From Cellulomonas chitinilytica (GTDB lineage: Bacteria; Actinomycetota; Actinomycetes; Actinomycetales; Cellulomonadaceae), in assembly GCF_016862675.1 (NCBI RefSeq), contig NZ_BONK01000006.1, positions 1 to 64,000 on the forward strand: DNA of 64,000 bases, read 5' to 3'. Shown one piece after another: positions 9,601 to 17,934 of this stretch. A program made the translations under genes and the position numbers. Below the pieces are notes generated by a model. It made no database searches. It was given only the letters and a program-made list of their open reading frames with translations, and was not told the DNA's origin. The stretch's first letter is position 1. Each line of letters opens with the position of its first letter.

Positions 9601-11623
9601 CGTGTGCGGCCCGCACGCGCTGACCGAGGCGGAGCAGGACGAGAGCCTGATCGACATGCTCGAGCGGCGGTTCGAGACCATGGCCGCGCTGCCCAACTCG
9701 CCGAAGCGGTTCGTCGCCGACGCCGTGACCCCCGACGGCGACGTCAAGCGGATGGTCCTCGACCACGCGAACTACTACGCGATGGTCGGCGGCCACGGCG
9801 GCTGCCGCGGCTGCGGCGAGGTCACCGCGATCCGCCTGATGACCGCGCTGTCGAGGGCCCTCGGCCAGGAGCGCAAGCGGGCGCACGTCGCGGAGCTCGA
9901 GCGCACGATCGAGGAGCTCACCGCCAAGCTCGACACGGTCGAGGACACCGCCCGTCGCAAGCGCCTCGGCGCGCTCGTCGTCGAGCTCGACAAGGCGCTG
10001 TACCTCTACGAGGGCGGCCCGACCGGCAACGGCCCGGCGTCGACGGTCATCGCGAACTCGACCGGCTGCTCGTCGGTGTACGCCTCGTCGATGCCGTTCC
10101 AGCCCTACCTCGACCCGTGGGTCAACAGCCTGTTCCAGGACGCCCAGCCGCTGGCCGTCGGCCTCTACGAGGGCCTCGCCTCGCAGCTCGTCCCGGAGGT
10201 CCGGGCGCTGCGCGACGCGAAGCTCGAGCTGGCCGACTCCTACGACCCGGCGGTCCACGGCAAGGCCGGCGCGACGCTCACGTGGCACGAGTTCACGGCC
10301 GAGGAGCGCACGCTCCTGCCGAACGTCCTGACGATCGGCGGCGACGGCGCGTCCTACGACATCGGCTTCGGTGCGATGTCACGCGTGCTGACCAGCGGCA
10401 CCCCCATCAAGGCGCTCGTGCTCGACACCGGCGGCTACTCCAACACGGGCGGCCAGGCCTCGACGGCCTCGCTGACCGGCCAGGACGCGGACCTCGCCCG
10501 CTACGGCAAGGCCCACGCGGGCAAGCGCGAGGTGCGCAAGGAGCTGGGCGTCATCGCGGCGTTCCACCCGAACGTCTTCGTCGCGACCACCGCGACCGCA
10601 CTGCACGGGCACTTCCTCGCGGCCGCGATGAGCATGCTCGAGTTCGGCGAGGGCGCCGCGGTCATGGAGGTCTACGCCCCCTGCGGCACGGAGAACGGGA
10701 TCCCCGAGGACCTGTCGAACCGCCGCTCGCGGCTCGCGGTCGAGAGCAGGGTCAGCCCGCTGTTCGTGCACGACCCGCGCAAGGGCGGCACGCTGCCCGA
10801 GCGGTTCGACCTCGACGGCAACCCGGACGTCGACAGGCTGTGGAGCACCTCGACCCTCGAGTACGTCGACGAGAGCGGCACCCTGCAGCTGCTGCAGACG
10901 CCCCTGACGCCCGCCGAGTTCGCGCTCGGCGAGGTCCGCTTCGCGAAGCAGTTCACGAGGCTCAAGGACGCCGACGAGGCGAACCTGGTGCCGATCGCCG
11001 AGTTCGTGGAGCTGTCCGACGACCAGCGGGTCGGCAAGGTGCCGTTCGTCCTCGCGACGGACGCCGACAGGCACCTCCTCAAGGTCGCGTGCTCGCCGGC
11101 CATCGTCGCGCTCGTCGAGGACCGCAAGCACCACTGGCAGACGCTGCAGTTCCTCGCCGGGTTCGGCGAGGCGCGGCTGTCCGCGGAGCACAGGGCGGAG
11201 CTCGCCGACCTCACGGCCAAGTACCAGGCGGCGTCCACGGCGCGCGAGACCTCGCTCGACGAGATCGCCGCGGCGATGGCCGAGCTCGCCTCGTCCTCGG
11301 CCGCACCGGCGAGCATGCCGGCGTTCTCGTTCGGCGGCGGCGCGCCCGCTGCGGCTGCGGCCGCGGCTCCGGAGGCGACGACGGCGGTGGCGGACCGGCC
11401 GATCTGGCTGGATCCCGCCGACGAGGTGAGGTGCAACGACTGCGGCACCTGCTACCAGGAGCTCCCGGCGCTGTTCGAGAAGGCCACGATCGTCGTCGAC
11501 GGACAAGCACGCACCGTCGGCCGCATGAAGCCAGGCGCGCTCGACGGCTTCGTGGTCACGCCGGACGTCGCCAAGCGGATCGCCCGGGTCAAGTCCAACT
11601 GCGACGCGGAGTCGATCCACTGA
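6635..11623 (+). CDS. nifJ: Pyruvate:ferredoxin (flavodoxin) oxidoreductase, long form
   Basis: Oxidatively decarboxylates pyruvate (or a related 2-oxoacid) to acetyl-CoA, reducing ferredoxin; cytoplasmic. The 1662 residues hold the alpha TPP-pyrimidine domain (GYPITPSTEI...), domain II, the gamma domain (about 550-740, with the GGYGTIATGK motif), a two-cluster ferredoxin insert (CTGCLECGIVC about 852, CTGCLQCVDVC about 980) and the TPP-binding beta domain (CRGCGE about 1053; GDGASYDIGFG about 1235; GGYSNTGGQAS). Proximal-cluster Cys are visible in CRGCGE, STGCSS and APCGTEN. The C-terminus adds an unusual extra cluster motif, CNDCGTC (about 1600) with a distal Cys. Typical PFORs have about 1170-1200 aa, so this one is markedly extended. 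The start is GTG, probably coupled to the leader ORF. The next gene overlaps by 1 nt. Confidence 0.95.
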   Translation: MTADQPQYPGLLDVINGNGAVAHVMKHVCGGVIGYPITPSTEISETFEAARAEGQLNVWGKHPFFVEAEGEHSAQSGALGAALTGGSFISNASSSQGILYALESHYVTVGKKIGGFVLQVAARVVSKHSLNVMAGHDDVYALLPAGYTILFGSNPQEAADLAAIAYRTSSLSLIPVANAFDGFATSHVMSEVLLPEPELLREYLGDPAGRIPAPTVAQEILFGAKGRVFQLGRYLDRHAADFAPDDVGALRAHLATIAEKVEDDDAGGLVAETAVWVPDDLRAQWRRAWVNAWAKGTRQLVPALVDPHSPGLTGPVQNQPDFQAGAVDHRTHFVSAVPSLARQAMAEYAELTGREYSPVMAYGCEDADYVMVGLGSITDDARAVLPYLRAQGLKVGVVSVKMLQPFPEAELVEALRSAKAVTVLERSDDTALTRLVTQSLFRARANASDPSQPEFPGIPALAASPRLTTAIFGLGGHDVQPRHLVAAFKNVVSPTGSPLVYLGSQFFSDTASGELAGIQEQLRAAYPETELMALTTEPNPQVLPDDALRIRFHSVGGYGTIATGKLLTDILAGVLGMHSKSAPKYGSEKSGAATNFYITLSPEPVLLTNAELEDVEVVVSPDHKAFVHTNPLKGLAVGGTFIVQSDLAPIDVWRSLPAHARRTIREKKLTVLVMDAFSVAKRHAPTPELETRMMGIAFIGAVVGWVDSISQGATRDAILEKVRHELTKKFGRKGDAIVSSNMAVITDAIAAVSPIDYEADEYGAVDAEPAAVRTRSVALSASMCPVAAEPRATALFDPAYYEDLAARPFREGTVGESPVLPGAGLFMPVATGVHKDKGLFRRTVPVFDPTACTGCLECGIVCPDAAIPNTLHEIHDLVLSAIGQVDAPEPQREALRAVAYTWSERIRQELRADGGATSLAAVAAKAVPDTDERAVARYADAVVETLAAFPVARTRPFFDAAEKQTPGTGALFSAVVDPWKCTGCLQCVDVCGPHALTEAEQDESLIDMLERRFETMAALPNSPKRFVADAVTPDGDVKRMVLDHANYYAMVGGHGGCRGCGEVTAIRLMTALSRALGQERKRAHVAELERTIEELTAKLDTVEDTARRKRLGALVVELDKALYLYEGGPTGNGPASTVIANSTGCSSVYASSMPFQPYLDPWVNSLFQDAQPLAVGLYEGLASQLVPEVRALRDAKLELADSYDPAVHGKAGATLTWHEFTAEERTLLPNVLTIGGDGASYDIGFGAMSRVLTSGTPIKALVLDTGGYSNTGGQASTASLTGQDADLARYGKAHAGKREVRKELGVIAAFHPNVFVATTATALHGHFLAAAMSMLEFGEGAAVMEVYAPCGTENGIPEDLSNRRSRLAVESRVSPLFVHDPRKGGTLPERFDLDGNPDVDRLWSTSTLEYVDESGTLQLLQTPLTPAEFALGEVRFAKQFTRLKDADEANLVPIAEFVELSDDQRVGKVPFVLATDADRHLLKVACSPAIVALVEDRKHHWQTLQFLAGFGEARLSAEHRAELADLTAKYQAASTARETSLDEIAAAMAELASSSAAPASMPAFSFGGGAPAAAAAAAPEATTAVADRPIWLDPADEVRCNDCGTCYQELPALFEKATIVVDGQARTVGRMKPGALDGFVVTPDVAKRIARVKSNCDAESIH

Positions 11624-14451
11624 TGAGCACCGACACGCCCGTCCACCCGGTCGGCCAGGACGACGTCCTGCGCTGGGTCGGGGCACGCCACGCCCTCGAC
11701 GCGACGCGCCAGGAGGTGGAGGCTCTCGACGCGACGCGCGGCGTCGCCACGTTCCGGAACCAGCTCGACCTGCTCGAGCGCCGGCTCGTCGCCGACCCGC
11801 GCACCTTCCGCGACCTGTTCATCGCGGACGGCATGGCGGCCGTCGCCTGGGAGTTCCGGCAGCCCGAGCTCGGCCGCGACTTCGTCGTGCGCCTGTGGGA
11901 CATGCTCCTGCGGGACGACGACGTGTCGACGGTGCTCATGCGGTTCATCTGGGACCTGCCCCTCGGCAAGAAGCGCCTCTTCGTCAGGGCGGTCGACGCC
12001 CACCTGTCCGACCGCTACCCCATGTTCGCGGGGCTCTCGCACGACTGGCCGGCGGGCAGCACCATCCCGCCGTACGTCCGCGAGGCCGACGACCGCGCCG
12101 AGGACTTCGGCCTGGTGAACAAGGGCTACCTCGGCTACATGGACCTCGGGTTCACCCGGCGGGACGTCGACCTGATCGTCTGGCTCGAGGCGATCCGCGA
12201 CAAGCAGTGCGCCGACGCGCCCTGCGAGCTCGGCGTGTTCCTCGAGGCCCACAAGCCGCCGAAGTTCGGCTGCCCGGTCAAGATCCACATCCCCGTGATG
12301 ATGGAGCTCATCGGCACCGGGCGGTTCCAGGATGCGCTCGAGCTGCTCGAGTCGTGCAACCCGCTGCCGGACGTCACCGGCCGCGTGTGCCCGCAGGAGC
12401 TCCAGTGCCAGGCGGCCTGCCTCCACAAGACGTCGATGTCGATCGGCCAGCTGGAGTGGTTCTTGCCGGAGCGCGACAAGCTCGTGAACCCGGATGGCGA
12501 CGCGGCCCGGTTCGCCTCGTACCCGAACCCGTGGACCATGGCGGCCAGGCCGCCGGTGGCGATCGTGGGGTCCGGCCCGTCCGGGCTCATCAACGCCTAC
12601 CTGCTGGCCGCCGAGGGCTTCCCGGTCACCGTGTTCGAGGCGTTCCACGAGCTCGGCGGCGTGCTCCGCTACGGCATCCCCGAGTTCCGGCTGCCGAACG
12701 AGCTCATCGACGACGTCGTGCGCAAGATCCGGCTCCTCGGCGGCCGGTTCGTCACGAACTTCGTCGTCGGCAAGACGGCCTCGCTGCAGGACCTGCGCGA
12801 CGCGGGCTTCTGGAAGATCTTCGTCGGCACCGGCGCGGGCCTCCCGATGTTCATGAACGTGCCGGGCGAGCACCTGCTCAACGTCATGTCGGCCAACGAG
12901 TTCCTCACGCGCGTCAACCTCATGCACGCGAACTCGGAGGACCAGGAGACGCCGCTGCCGTTCGTGCAGGGCAAGAACGTCCTGGTGATCGGCGGCGGCA
13001 ACACCGCGATGGACGCGGCCCGCACGTCGCGACGCCTCGGCGGGAACGTGACGATCGTCTACCGGCGCACCCGCGCCGAGATGCCGGCCCGTGTCGAGGA
13101 GCTCGAGCACGCGCTCGAGGAGGGCATCCACCTGCTCCCGTTGCGGTCGCCGTCGGAGTTCCTCGGCGACGGGAACACGGGCTTCGTCAAGGCGGCGACG
13201 CTCGACGTCATGGAGCTCGGCGAGCCGGACGCGTCGGGCCGCCGGCGCCCGATGTCGACCGGCAGGACCGACCAGGTCGAGGCAGACCTGGTGATCATGG
13301 CGCTCGGCAACTCCTCGAACCCGATCATCAAGGACTCCGAGCCGCGCATCGAGACGTCCAGGTGGGGGACCCTCAACCTGGCCGCGGCCGGGTCGCAGCA
13401 GACCACCCTCGAGGGCGTCTACTCCGGCGGCGACGCCACCCGCGGCGGGTCCACGGCGATCAACGCGGCCGGTGACGGCCAGGCAGCGGCGCGCGAGATC
13501 ATCGGCGACGTCGACGTGCCGCTCGACGACGTCAAGCGGATGGTCGCGGCCGCCCGCACGTACACCGACATGGCGGCCTCGGACGCGGTGATCCTCGCCA
13601 AGCGGAACCTCTCGCCCGGGATCGAGGAGTTCGTCGTCCGGGCGCCGGTCGTCGCGAGGTCGGCGCAGGCGGGTCAGTTCGTCCGGGTGTTCACGCGGCC
13701 GGGCGGCGAGCTCATCCCGCTCACGCTCGCGGACTGGGACGCGGAGGCGGGCACCGTGTGCCTCGTCGTGCAGGCGGTGGGCGTCAGCTCGATCGAGATG
13801 AACGCGATGAAGCCCGGCGACGTGCTCGCGGGAATCGCCGGCCCGCTCGGCCGGCCGTCGGAGCTCCACCGCTACGCGGACGACGAGACGGTGGTGTTCA
13901 CCGCCGGCGGGCTGGGCCTGCCCCCGGTGCACCCGATCATGCGCGAGCACCTGCGCCTGGGGAACCACGTCACGCTGATCGCCGGGTTCCGGACCAGGGA
14001 CCTCATGTTCTGGACGGCCGACGGCGAGCGGGTGGCGGACCTCCAGGCGGAGTTCGGCGACCTGCTCGAGGTGGTCTACGCGACGAACGACGGCTCGTAC
14101 GGGGTCCAGGGCTTCGTCACGAAGCCGCTCGAAGAGATGCTCGAGGCCGGCCGGAAGATCGCCGAGATCGTCACCATCGGGCCGCCGATGATGATGCGCG
14201 GCGTCTCCGACCTCACCCGGCCGCACGGCGTCCGCACGGTCGCGTCGCTGAACTCGATCATGGTCGACGCGACGGGCATGTGCGGTGCGTGCATGGTGCC
14301 CGTGGTGATCGACGGGAAGCTGGTCCGCAAGCACGCGTGCATCGACGGGCCCGAGATCGACTCGCACCTCATCGACTGGGACAAGTTCCTGCCGCGGTTC
14401 GGCCTGTTCACGGCCCAGGAGCAGGCGGCCCGGGCGAGGCACGGCCTGTAG
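11623..14451 (+). CDS. Single-chain NfnAB-like ferredoxin:NADP oxidoreductase (GltD-FNR fusion)
   Basis: A 942-residue flavoprotein combining both halves of NfnAB-type ferredoxin-dependent NADP transhydrogenases. Residues 1-165 are a helical region I do not recognise. About 190-300 is a Cys-rich GltD entry domain (GCPVKIHIP, NPLPDVTGRVCPQELQCQAAC). About 310-640 carries the FAD (AIVGSGPSGL) and NADPH (VLVIGGGNTAMD) Rossmann folds, as in NfnB/GltD. About 660-942 is a ferredoxin-NADP reductase-type domain ending in a 2Fe-2S motif (GMCGACMVPV...HACIDGP), as in NfnA. It starts at an ATG overlapping the nifJ stop (TGATG), so the two proteins are co-translated. It probably passes PFOR-derived electrons to NADP. 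Whether it bifurcates is unknown. The first part of the entry Cys pattern is altered from the GltD standard. Confidence 0.88.
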   Translation: MSTDTPVHPVGQDDVLRWVGARHALDATRQEVEALDATRGVATFRNQLDLLERRLVADPRTFRDLFIADGMAAVAWEFRQPELGRDFVVRLWDMLLRDDDVSTVLMRFIWDLPLGKKRLFVRAVDAHLSDRYPMFAGLSHDWPAGSTIPPYVREADDRAEDFGLVNKGYLGYMDLGFTRRDVDLIVWLEAIRDKQCADAPCELGVFLEAHKPPKFGCPVKIHIPVMMELIGTGRFQDALELLESCNPLPDVTGRVCPQELQCQAACLHKTSMSIGQLEWFLPERDKLVNPDGDAARFASYPNPWTMAARPPVAIVGSGPSGLINAYLLAAEGFPVTVFEAFHELGGVLRYGIPEFRLPNELIDDVVRKIRLLGGRFVTNFVVGKTASLQDLRDAGFWKIFVGTGAGLPMFMNVPGEHLLNVMSANEFLTRVNLMHANSEDQETPLPFVQGKNVLVIGGGNTAMDAARTSRRLGGNVTIVYRRTRAEMPARVEELEHALEEGIHLLPLRSPSEFLGDGNTGFVKAATLDVMELGEPDASGRRRPMSTGRTDQVEADLVIMALGNSSNPIIKDSEPRIETSRWGTLNLAAAGSQQTTLEGVYSGGDATRGGSTAINAAGDGQAAAREIIGDVDVPLDDVKRMVAAARTYTDMAASDAVILAKRNLSPGIEEFVVRAPVVARSAQAGQFVRVFTRPGGELIPLTLADWDAEAGTVCLVVQAVGVSSIEMNAMKPGDVLAGIAGPLGRPSELHRYADDETVVFTAGGLGLPPVHPIMREHLRLGNHVTLIAGFRTRDLMFWTADGERVADLQAEFGDLLEVVYATNDGSYGVQGFVTKPLEEMLEAGRKIAEIVTIGPPMMMRGVSDLTRPHGVRTVASLNSIMVDATGMCGACMVPVVIDGKLVRKHACIDGPEIDSHLIDWDKFLPRFGLFTAQEQAARARHGL

Positions 14452-14457
14452 CGCTCG

Positions 14458-14500
14458 TGCACGTCGGCGCCGGCGGGGCTCCCCCCGGCGCCGACGTGCA
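14458..14500 (+). terminator. Strong hairpin terminator after the PFOR-Nfn operon
   Basis: Perfect 16-bp arms (14458-14473 and 14485-14500) with a further GGGG/CCCC inner stem, starting 6 nt after the stop codon. No T-run follows, as is common in high-GC actinobacteria. Confidence 0.8.
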
Positions 14501-14689
14501 TGCGTCCTCGCAGCGGTCGAGGTTCGTGACGACGAACGGCTCGATGAGTGCGGGCCACTCCTCAGGAGCGAGTTCGCGACGCCGATCTCGTCACTGTGGC
14601 GACAGGATGCGGCCCCGCTCTGCTTCCCCTCGGGCGTCCCGGACCACGAACCCACCATCGAGCCGCTGTGCGCCCGTGAGAGGACCGAG

Positions 14690-15733
14690 ATGAGCAACAA
14701 GGACTGGGACGCGACGCTCCGAGAGCGGATCCACCCGCTCACGGCAGAGTCGTACACCGACGGGAAGCTCTCCGACGCGGTCTTCGCCATCGTCGCCGAG
14801 TTCGGATCCGCGAGCCGTGGGGCATGGGAGAGAGTCGCGGCAGACCCTGACTCCCCGGAACTCGTGGCCGTCGCCGGCGTGCTCGGGGTCACGACCATCG
14901 ACCGCAGGAGCAAGAACTACGGGAAGTTCATCAAGGTCATGCACGACCCGGAGCTGACTCGACGGCTGAGCCATCTGCCCGTCTTCCAGATGCTCCTGGC
15001 GGAAGCCCTGATGTACTCGTCGGAGGCCGGCGGGCAGAATCTGCTGGAGCAGTCCAAGTCCATCTGCGCTGCCAACTTGCCCGAGTTCGCCGGGCATCAC
15101 GGCGCGCAGAACCTCATGGTGGAGATCTGTCTGCACATCCTCGACCGCTCACCCGCGGTCGACGAGGAGGTCCTGCGACAGGCCGAAGCGGCCAGCAAGC
15201 GCTCGTTGGAACTGTCCGGATACCAGTACGGGAAGTACTTCGCCCACCGCGGGGTCTTGCGTGCCCACAGGGGGCATCGTCTCGAGGGCCTCGCCGACGT
15301 TCGCCGCGCGATCGACCTCGAGGCGTCCGAACGCTGGGACTACGCGGCGCGGATCGCCGAGTACGAAGGGACGGCGGCCCGCGTCGAGAGCATCTGCCTG
15401 CGGCGGCAGCTCACGGGCGAGGTCGAGGTGGCCAGAGCTGAGATCGAGGGGTCGCGCAGCCAGGTCCTGACGATGACGGGCCTTCTTGCCGCCGTGGTCG
15501 CGATCATCGTGGTCAACATCGGGAGCTCGCGGACCACGGCCGCGAGGGCGGACGTCGTTTCCTCCATCTTGGTGGGCAACGGCAGCGTGATCCTGGGGTT
15601 CGGACTGCTGATCACGTTGGTGCTCATCCCGCAGAACCGGACGTCCAGGATGCTCTCTGTCATCGTTCCCGCCATCGGCCTGGGCCTGCTCCTCCTCGGT
15701 TACTTCATGCCCGAGGTGCCGTCGTCGCCGTGA
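14690..15733 (+). CDS. Helical-repeat protein with C-terminal membrane segments, unknown function
   Basis: A 347-residue protein with no recognised family. Residues about 100-245 look all-helical and TPR-like (repeated A-x-R-x-L/Y patterns such as AEAASKRSLELSGYQYGKYFAHRGVLRAHRG). The C-terminus has three hydrophobic segments at about 258-277, 290-315 and 320-340, suggesting a membrane anchor with a cytoplasmic helical domain. Codon third positions look less GC-biased than in flanking genes, which hints at recent acquisition (judged by eye). It stands alone after the PFOR operon terminator. The approximately 190 bp before it hold no other gene that I can support. Confidence 0.8.
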   Translation: MSNKDWDATLRERIHPLTAESYTDGKLSDAVFAIVAEFGSASRGAWERVAADPDSPELVAVAGVLGVTTIDRRSKNYGKFIKVMHDPELTRRLSHLPVFQMLLAEALMYSSEAGGQNLLEQSKSICAANLPEFAGHHGAQNLMVEICLHILDRSPAVDEEVLRQAEAASKRSLELSGYQYGKYFAHRGVLRAHRGHRLEGLADVRRAIDLEASERWDYAARIAEYEGTAARVESICLRRQLTGEVEVARAEIEGSRSQVLTMTGLLAAVVAIIVVNIGSSRTTAARADVVSSILVGNGSVILGFGLLITLVLIPQNRTSRMLSVIVPAIGLGLLLLGYFMPEVPSSP

Positions 15734-15781
15734 CCAGTGTCGGTCGGCGACGAATGGTCCTTCGTCCAGACGAAGCGAGAG

Positions 15782-17122
15782 TCAGGAGCTCGTGCACGTG
15801 AGCGCGGGCGTGGGCGACGTGCCGCTGCCGAGCAGGCCGAAGGTCGTGGAGCCGCCGGCCGCCAGCCGGCTGTTCCACGACACTCCCTGGACGACGACGC
15901 GCCCGCTCTGCGACGACAGCGTGCCGTTCCACACCTGGTCCACCCGCTCGCCGGACGTCTGCCAGCTCACGCTCCACGACGTCGTCGCGGCGCGGGCCAG
16001 GACCGTGACCTCGCCCTGGAAGCCGCCGGCCCACGCGTTCACCGTGCGGAACGTGGCGGTGCAGCCGGACGATCCGCCGGTCGGCGTCGGGGTGGGCGTC
16101 GGTGTCGGGGTGGGCGTCGGCGTCGGCGTGACCGTCGGTGTCGGGGTGGGCGTCGGCGTGGGCGTCGAGGTGTCACCCCCGGCCGTCGTGTACGTGACCA
16201 CCGTCCGCGGCGCCGAGCACTTGCCGCCGCAGCTCGCGGGGAGCGAGAAGGAGTACTCGCGGCCGCCGAAGACGTACGCGCCGGTGACGTCCTTGACCCT
16301 GATCCGGTAGTCGGTCCCGCCCGCGGTGGTCGGCTTGACCAGGTAGGACTGGCCCATGTCGGTGTTCATCGGGGTCGTCACCCACGCGCCGTCGGTGAAG
16401 TGCTCGACGCCGTGGATGCCGTTGGGCAGGTGGTTGATCGAGACCCCGCCCCACCACTTCTCGGAGCCCTGGATGAAGCCGATCTCGATGTCGCCGGAGT
16501 AGCTCGGTGCCGGGATGAACTGCCACGTCACCTTGCGGTTGCCCCAGTGCGCAGGCTCGAGGTCGCCGACCGCGGCACCGTTCTTCACGAAGCGGTTGAT
16601 CGCCTGGTGGGCGAGGTCGATGTGGTACGGGTCGTCACGGCACCACGCGTTGGGGTCGCCGCAGCTGTCGGCGACGAGCATGTCGAGCGTCGCGCCGTTG
16701 TACTTGTCCGCGACCCACGCACCGTTGCGGCAGAACGCCTGACCGGCGGCGCCGTCGTTGATGCCCGTGCAGTAGTCGCTGATCGACACCCGCACCCAAC
16801 GGCCGCAGTTGTGGCCGTTGTCCCACATGCCGATCTTGGGGTCGCCGGCGGCCAGGGGCCGCGAGTACATCGCGTAGTCGCCCGGCGTGTTGAAGACGTT
16901 GAGCGCGATCCAGTTCTGCGTCTCGAGCTGGTCCTGCGGCAGGCCGCAGCCCCCGTACGGCGAGCCGAGGTTGTCGAACCACGTCGCGCTGCCGGTGACC
17001 GGCTGGGGCTCGCCGCCGGGTGTCAGGGCGTCGGCCGGCGCCTGCGCTGCGACGAGCCAGCCGAGTGCCAGCAGCACGGCGAGCGCACGGCTCCACGAAC
17101 GGACGTCCCTCTGCCTGGACAT
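15782..17122 (-). CDS. Secreted expansin-like protein with C-terminal CBM2
   Basis: A secreted protein of 446 aa. A signal peptide (residues 1 to about 33, ending APADA) precedes an expansin-like double-psi beta-barrel region (GSATWFDN...GGCGLP, VRVSISDYC, DLAHQAINRF) and a second beta domain (WQFIPAPSYSGDIEIGFIQGSEKWWGGVSINHL), the usual D1-D2 order of expansins/EXLX. A Thr-Pro repeat linker (about 310-345) leads to a family 2 cellulose-binding module (CTATFRTVNAWAGGFQGEVTV...WNGTLSSQSG) with the conserved N- and C-terminal Cys and Trp residues. Expected role: non-hydrolytic loosening of plant cell-wall cellulose. The ATG is supported by GGGAGGAA 6 nt upstream. It is monocistronic. Confidence 0.9.
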   Translation of the reverse strand: MSRQRDVRSWSRALAVLLALGWLVAAQAPADALTPGGEPQPVTGSATWFDNLGSPYGGCGLPQDQLETQNWIALNVFNTPGDYAMYSRPLAAGDPKIGMWDNGHNCGRWVRVSISDYCTGINDGAAGQAFCRNGAWVADKYNGATLDMLVADSCGDPNAWCRDDPYHIDLAHQAINRFVKNGAAVGDLEPAHWGNRKVTWQFIPAPSYSGDIEIGFIQGSEKWWGGVSINHLPNGIHGVEHFTDGAWVTTPMNTDMGQSYLVKPTTAGGTDYRIRVKDVTGAYVFGGREYSFSLPASCGGKCSAPRTVVTYTTAGGDTSTPTPTPTPTPTVTPTPTPTPTPTPTPTPTGGSSGCTATFRTVNAWAGGFQGEVTVLARAATTSWSVSWQTSGERVDQVWNGTLSSQSGRVVVQGVSWNSRLAAGGSTTFGLLGSGTSPTPALTCTSS

Positions 17123-17324
17123 GACAGTTCCTCCCGGTGCACGACGGTCGCACCGACTGTGCACCGCCTTGCCGGGTCGGGCGACGGCAATCGCGCGACG
17201 CGAGAGGGCCGAATCGATTACGTCCATCCACGGCCCGGCAACAGCGGAGTGAACAAGGTGGGCCCGGTGCGGTACGTGCTGCGTCGTGACCGGTAGCCTG
17301 TCCGCCTCGAACCCGGAGGACCTC

Positions 17325-17909
17325 ATGGCCGACACGGACGTCCGCTCGTCCGAGGGCTCCAGCAAGCCCGGCGACGGGCTCGTCGACGAGCAGGACGAGC
17401 TCGTCGAGGCCTTCCGTGACGCCGTCGCGCGGCGCATCCCGGACGACGTGCAGATCGTGCCCGCCGACGAGGGCTTCGCGGTCGGCTACCCGGACCCGCT
17501 GGTCATGTCCGGACGGGGCGACACGACGTGCACGAGCTTGTGGTCGGTCGTGCGGTGCGACCCACGCACGATGACGTTCACGATCATCGACACGGTCACC
17601 GACCGCGAGGTGAGCCGCTTCGGGGCGGGGCTGGCCACGGGCGGGTTTCGTGGCCGCGTCTCGGGCGACCGGGTCGTCCACGTCTACGGCACGCGGCCTG
17701 ACGGCACCGAGGGGCGGATCGGCACGCACGTCCACAGCGCCCGAGTCCTGCACGAAGCGATCCGCGGCCCCGCGACCGAGCAGGGATGGGTGGAACGTCG
17801 ACCGGCGTCCGCGATCGTCGGGCTCACCTTCGGACTCGTCGCCGGTGCCGGTCTGGTGGTGGCGGCCGTCGTGCTCGGCGTGCTGTTCCTGAGCGGGCGG
17901 CTGCCCTGA
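17325..17909 (+). CDS. Hypothetical protein with C-terminal transmembrane anchor
   Basis: A 194-residue acidic protein whose last 35 residues form one strong hydrophobic segment (about 160-188), so it is probably tail-anchored. The middle part looks beta-rich (TMTFTIIDTVTDREVSRFGAG...GRVVHVYGTRPDG). No family is recognised. I chose the ATG at 17325 because GGAGGA lies 4 nt upstream; an upstream GTG at 17286 has no ribosome-binding site. It is divergent from the expansin gene, with about 200 bp between them. Confidence 0.7.
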   Translation: MADTDVRSSEGSSKPGDGLVDEQDELVEAFRDAVARRIPDDVQIVPADEGFAVGYPDPLVMSGRGDTTCTSLWSVVRCDPRTMTFTIIDTVTDREVSRFGAGLATGGFRGRVSGDRVVHVYGTRPDGTEGRIGTHVHSARVLHEAIRGPATEQGWVERRPASAIVGLTFGLVAGAGLVVAAVVLGVLFLSGRLP

Positions 17910-17934
17910 CCCACCTGCTGCCCTGACCCACCTG
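17901..17934. repeat. 17-bp tandem duplication
   Basis: CTGCCCTGACCCACCTG is present twice head to tail, the first copy spanning the stop codon of the preceding gene. It is probably a simple slippage duplication. The rest of the 330-bp gap up to 18238 shows nothing I can support. Confidence 0.8.

Noticed and set aside
6527..10288. 1253-codon minus-strand ORF opposite nifJ.
   Set aside because: Antisense shadow produced by high GC; no domain signal.
16081..16170. Dense GT/CG-rich repeat resembling a regulatory repeat.
   Set aside because: It encodes the Thr-Pro linker of the expansin-CBM2 protein.
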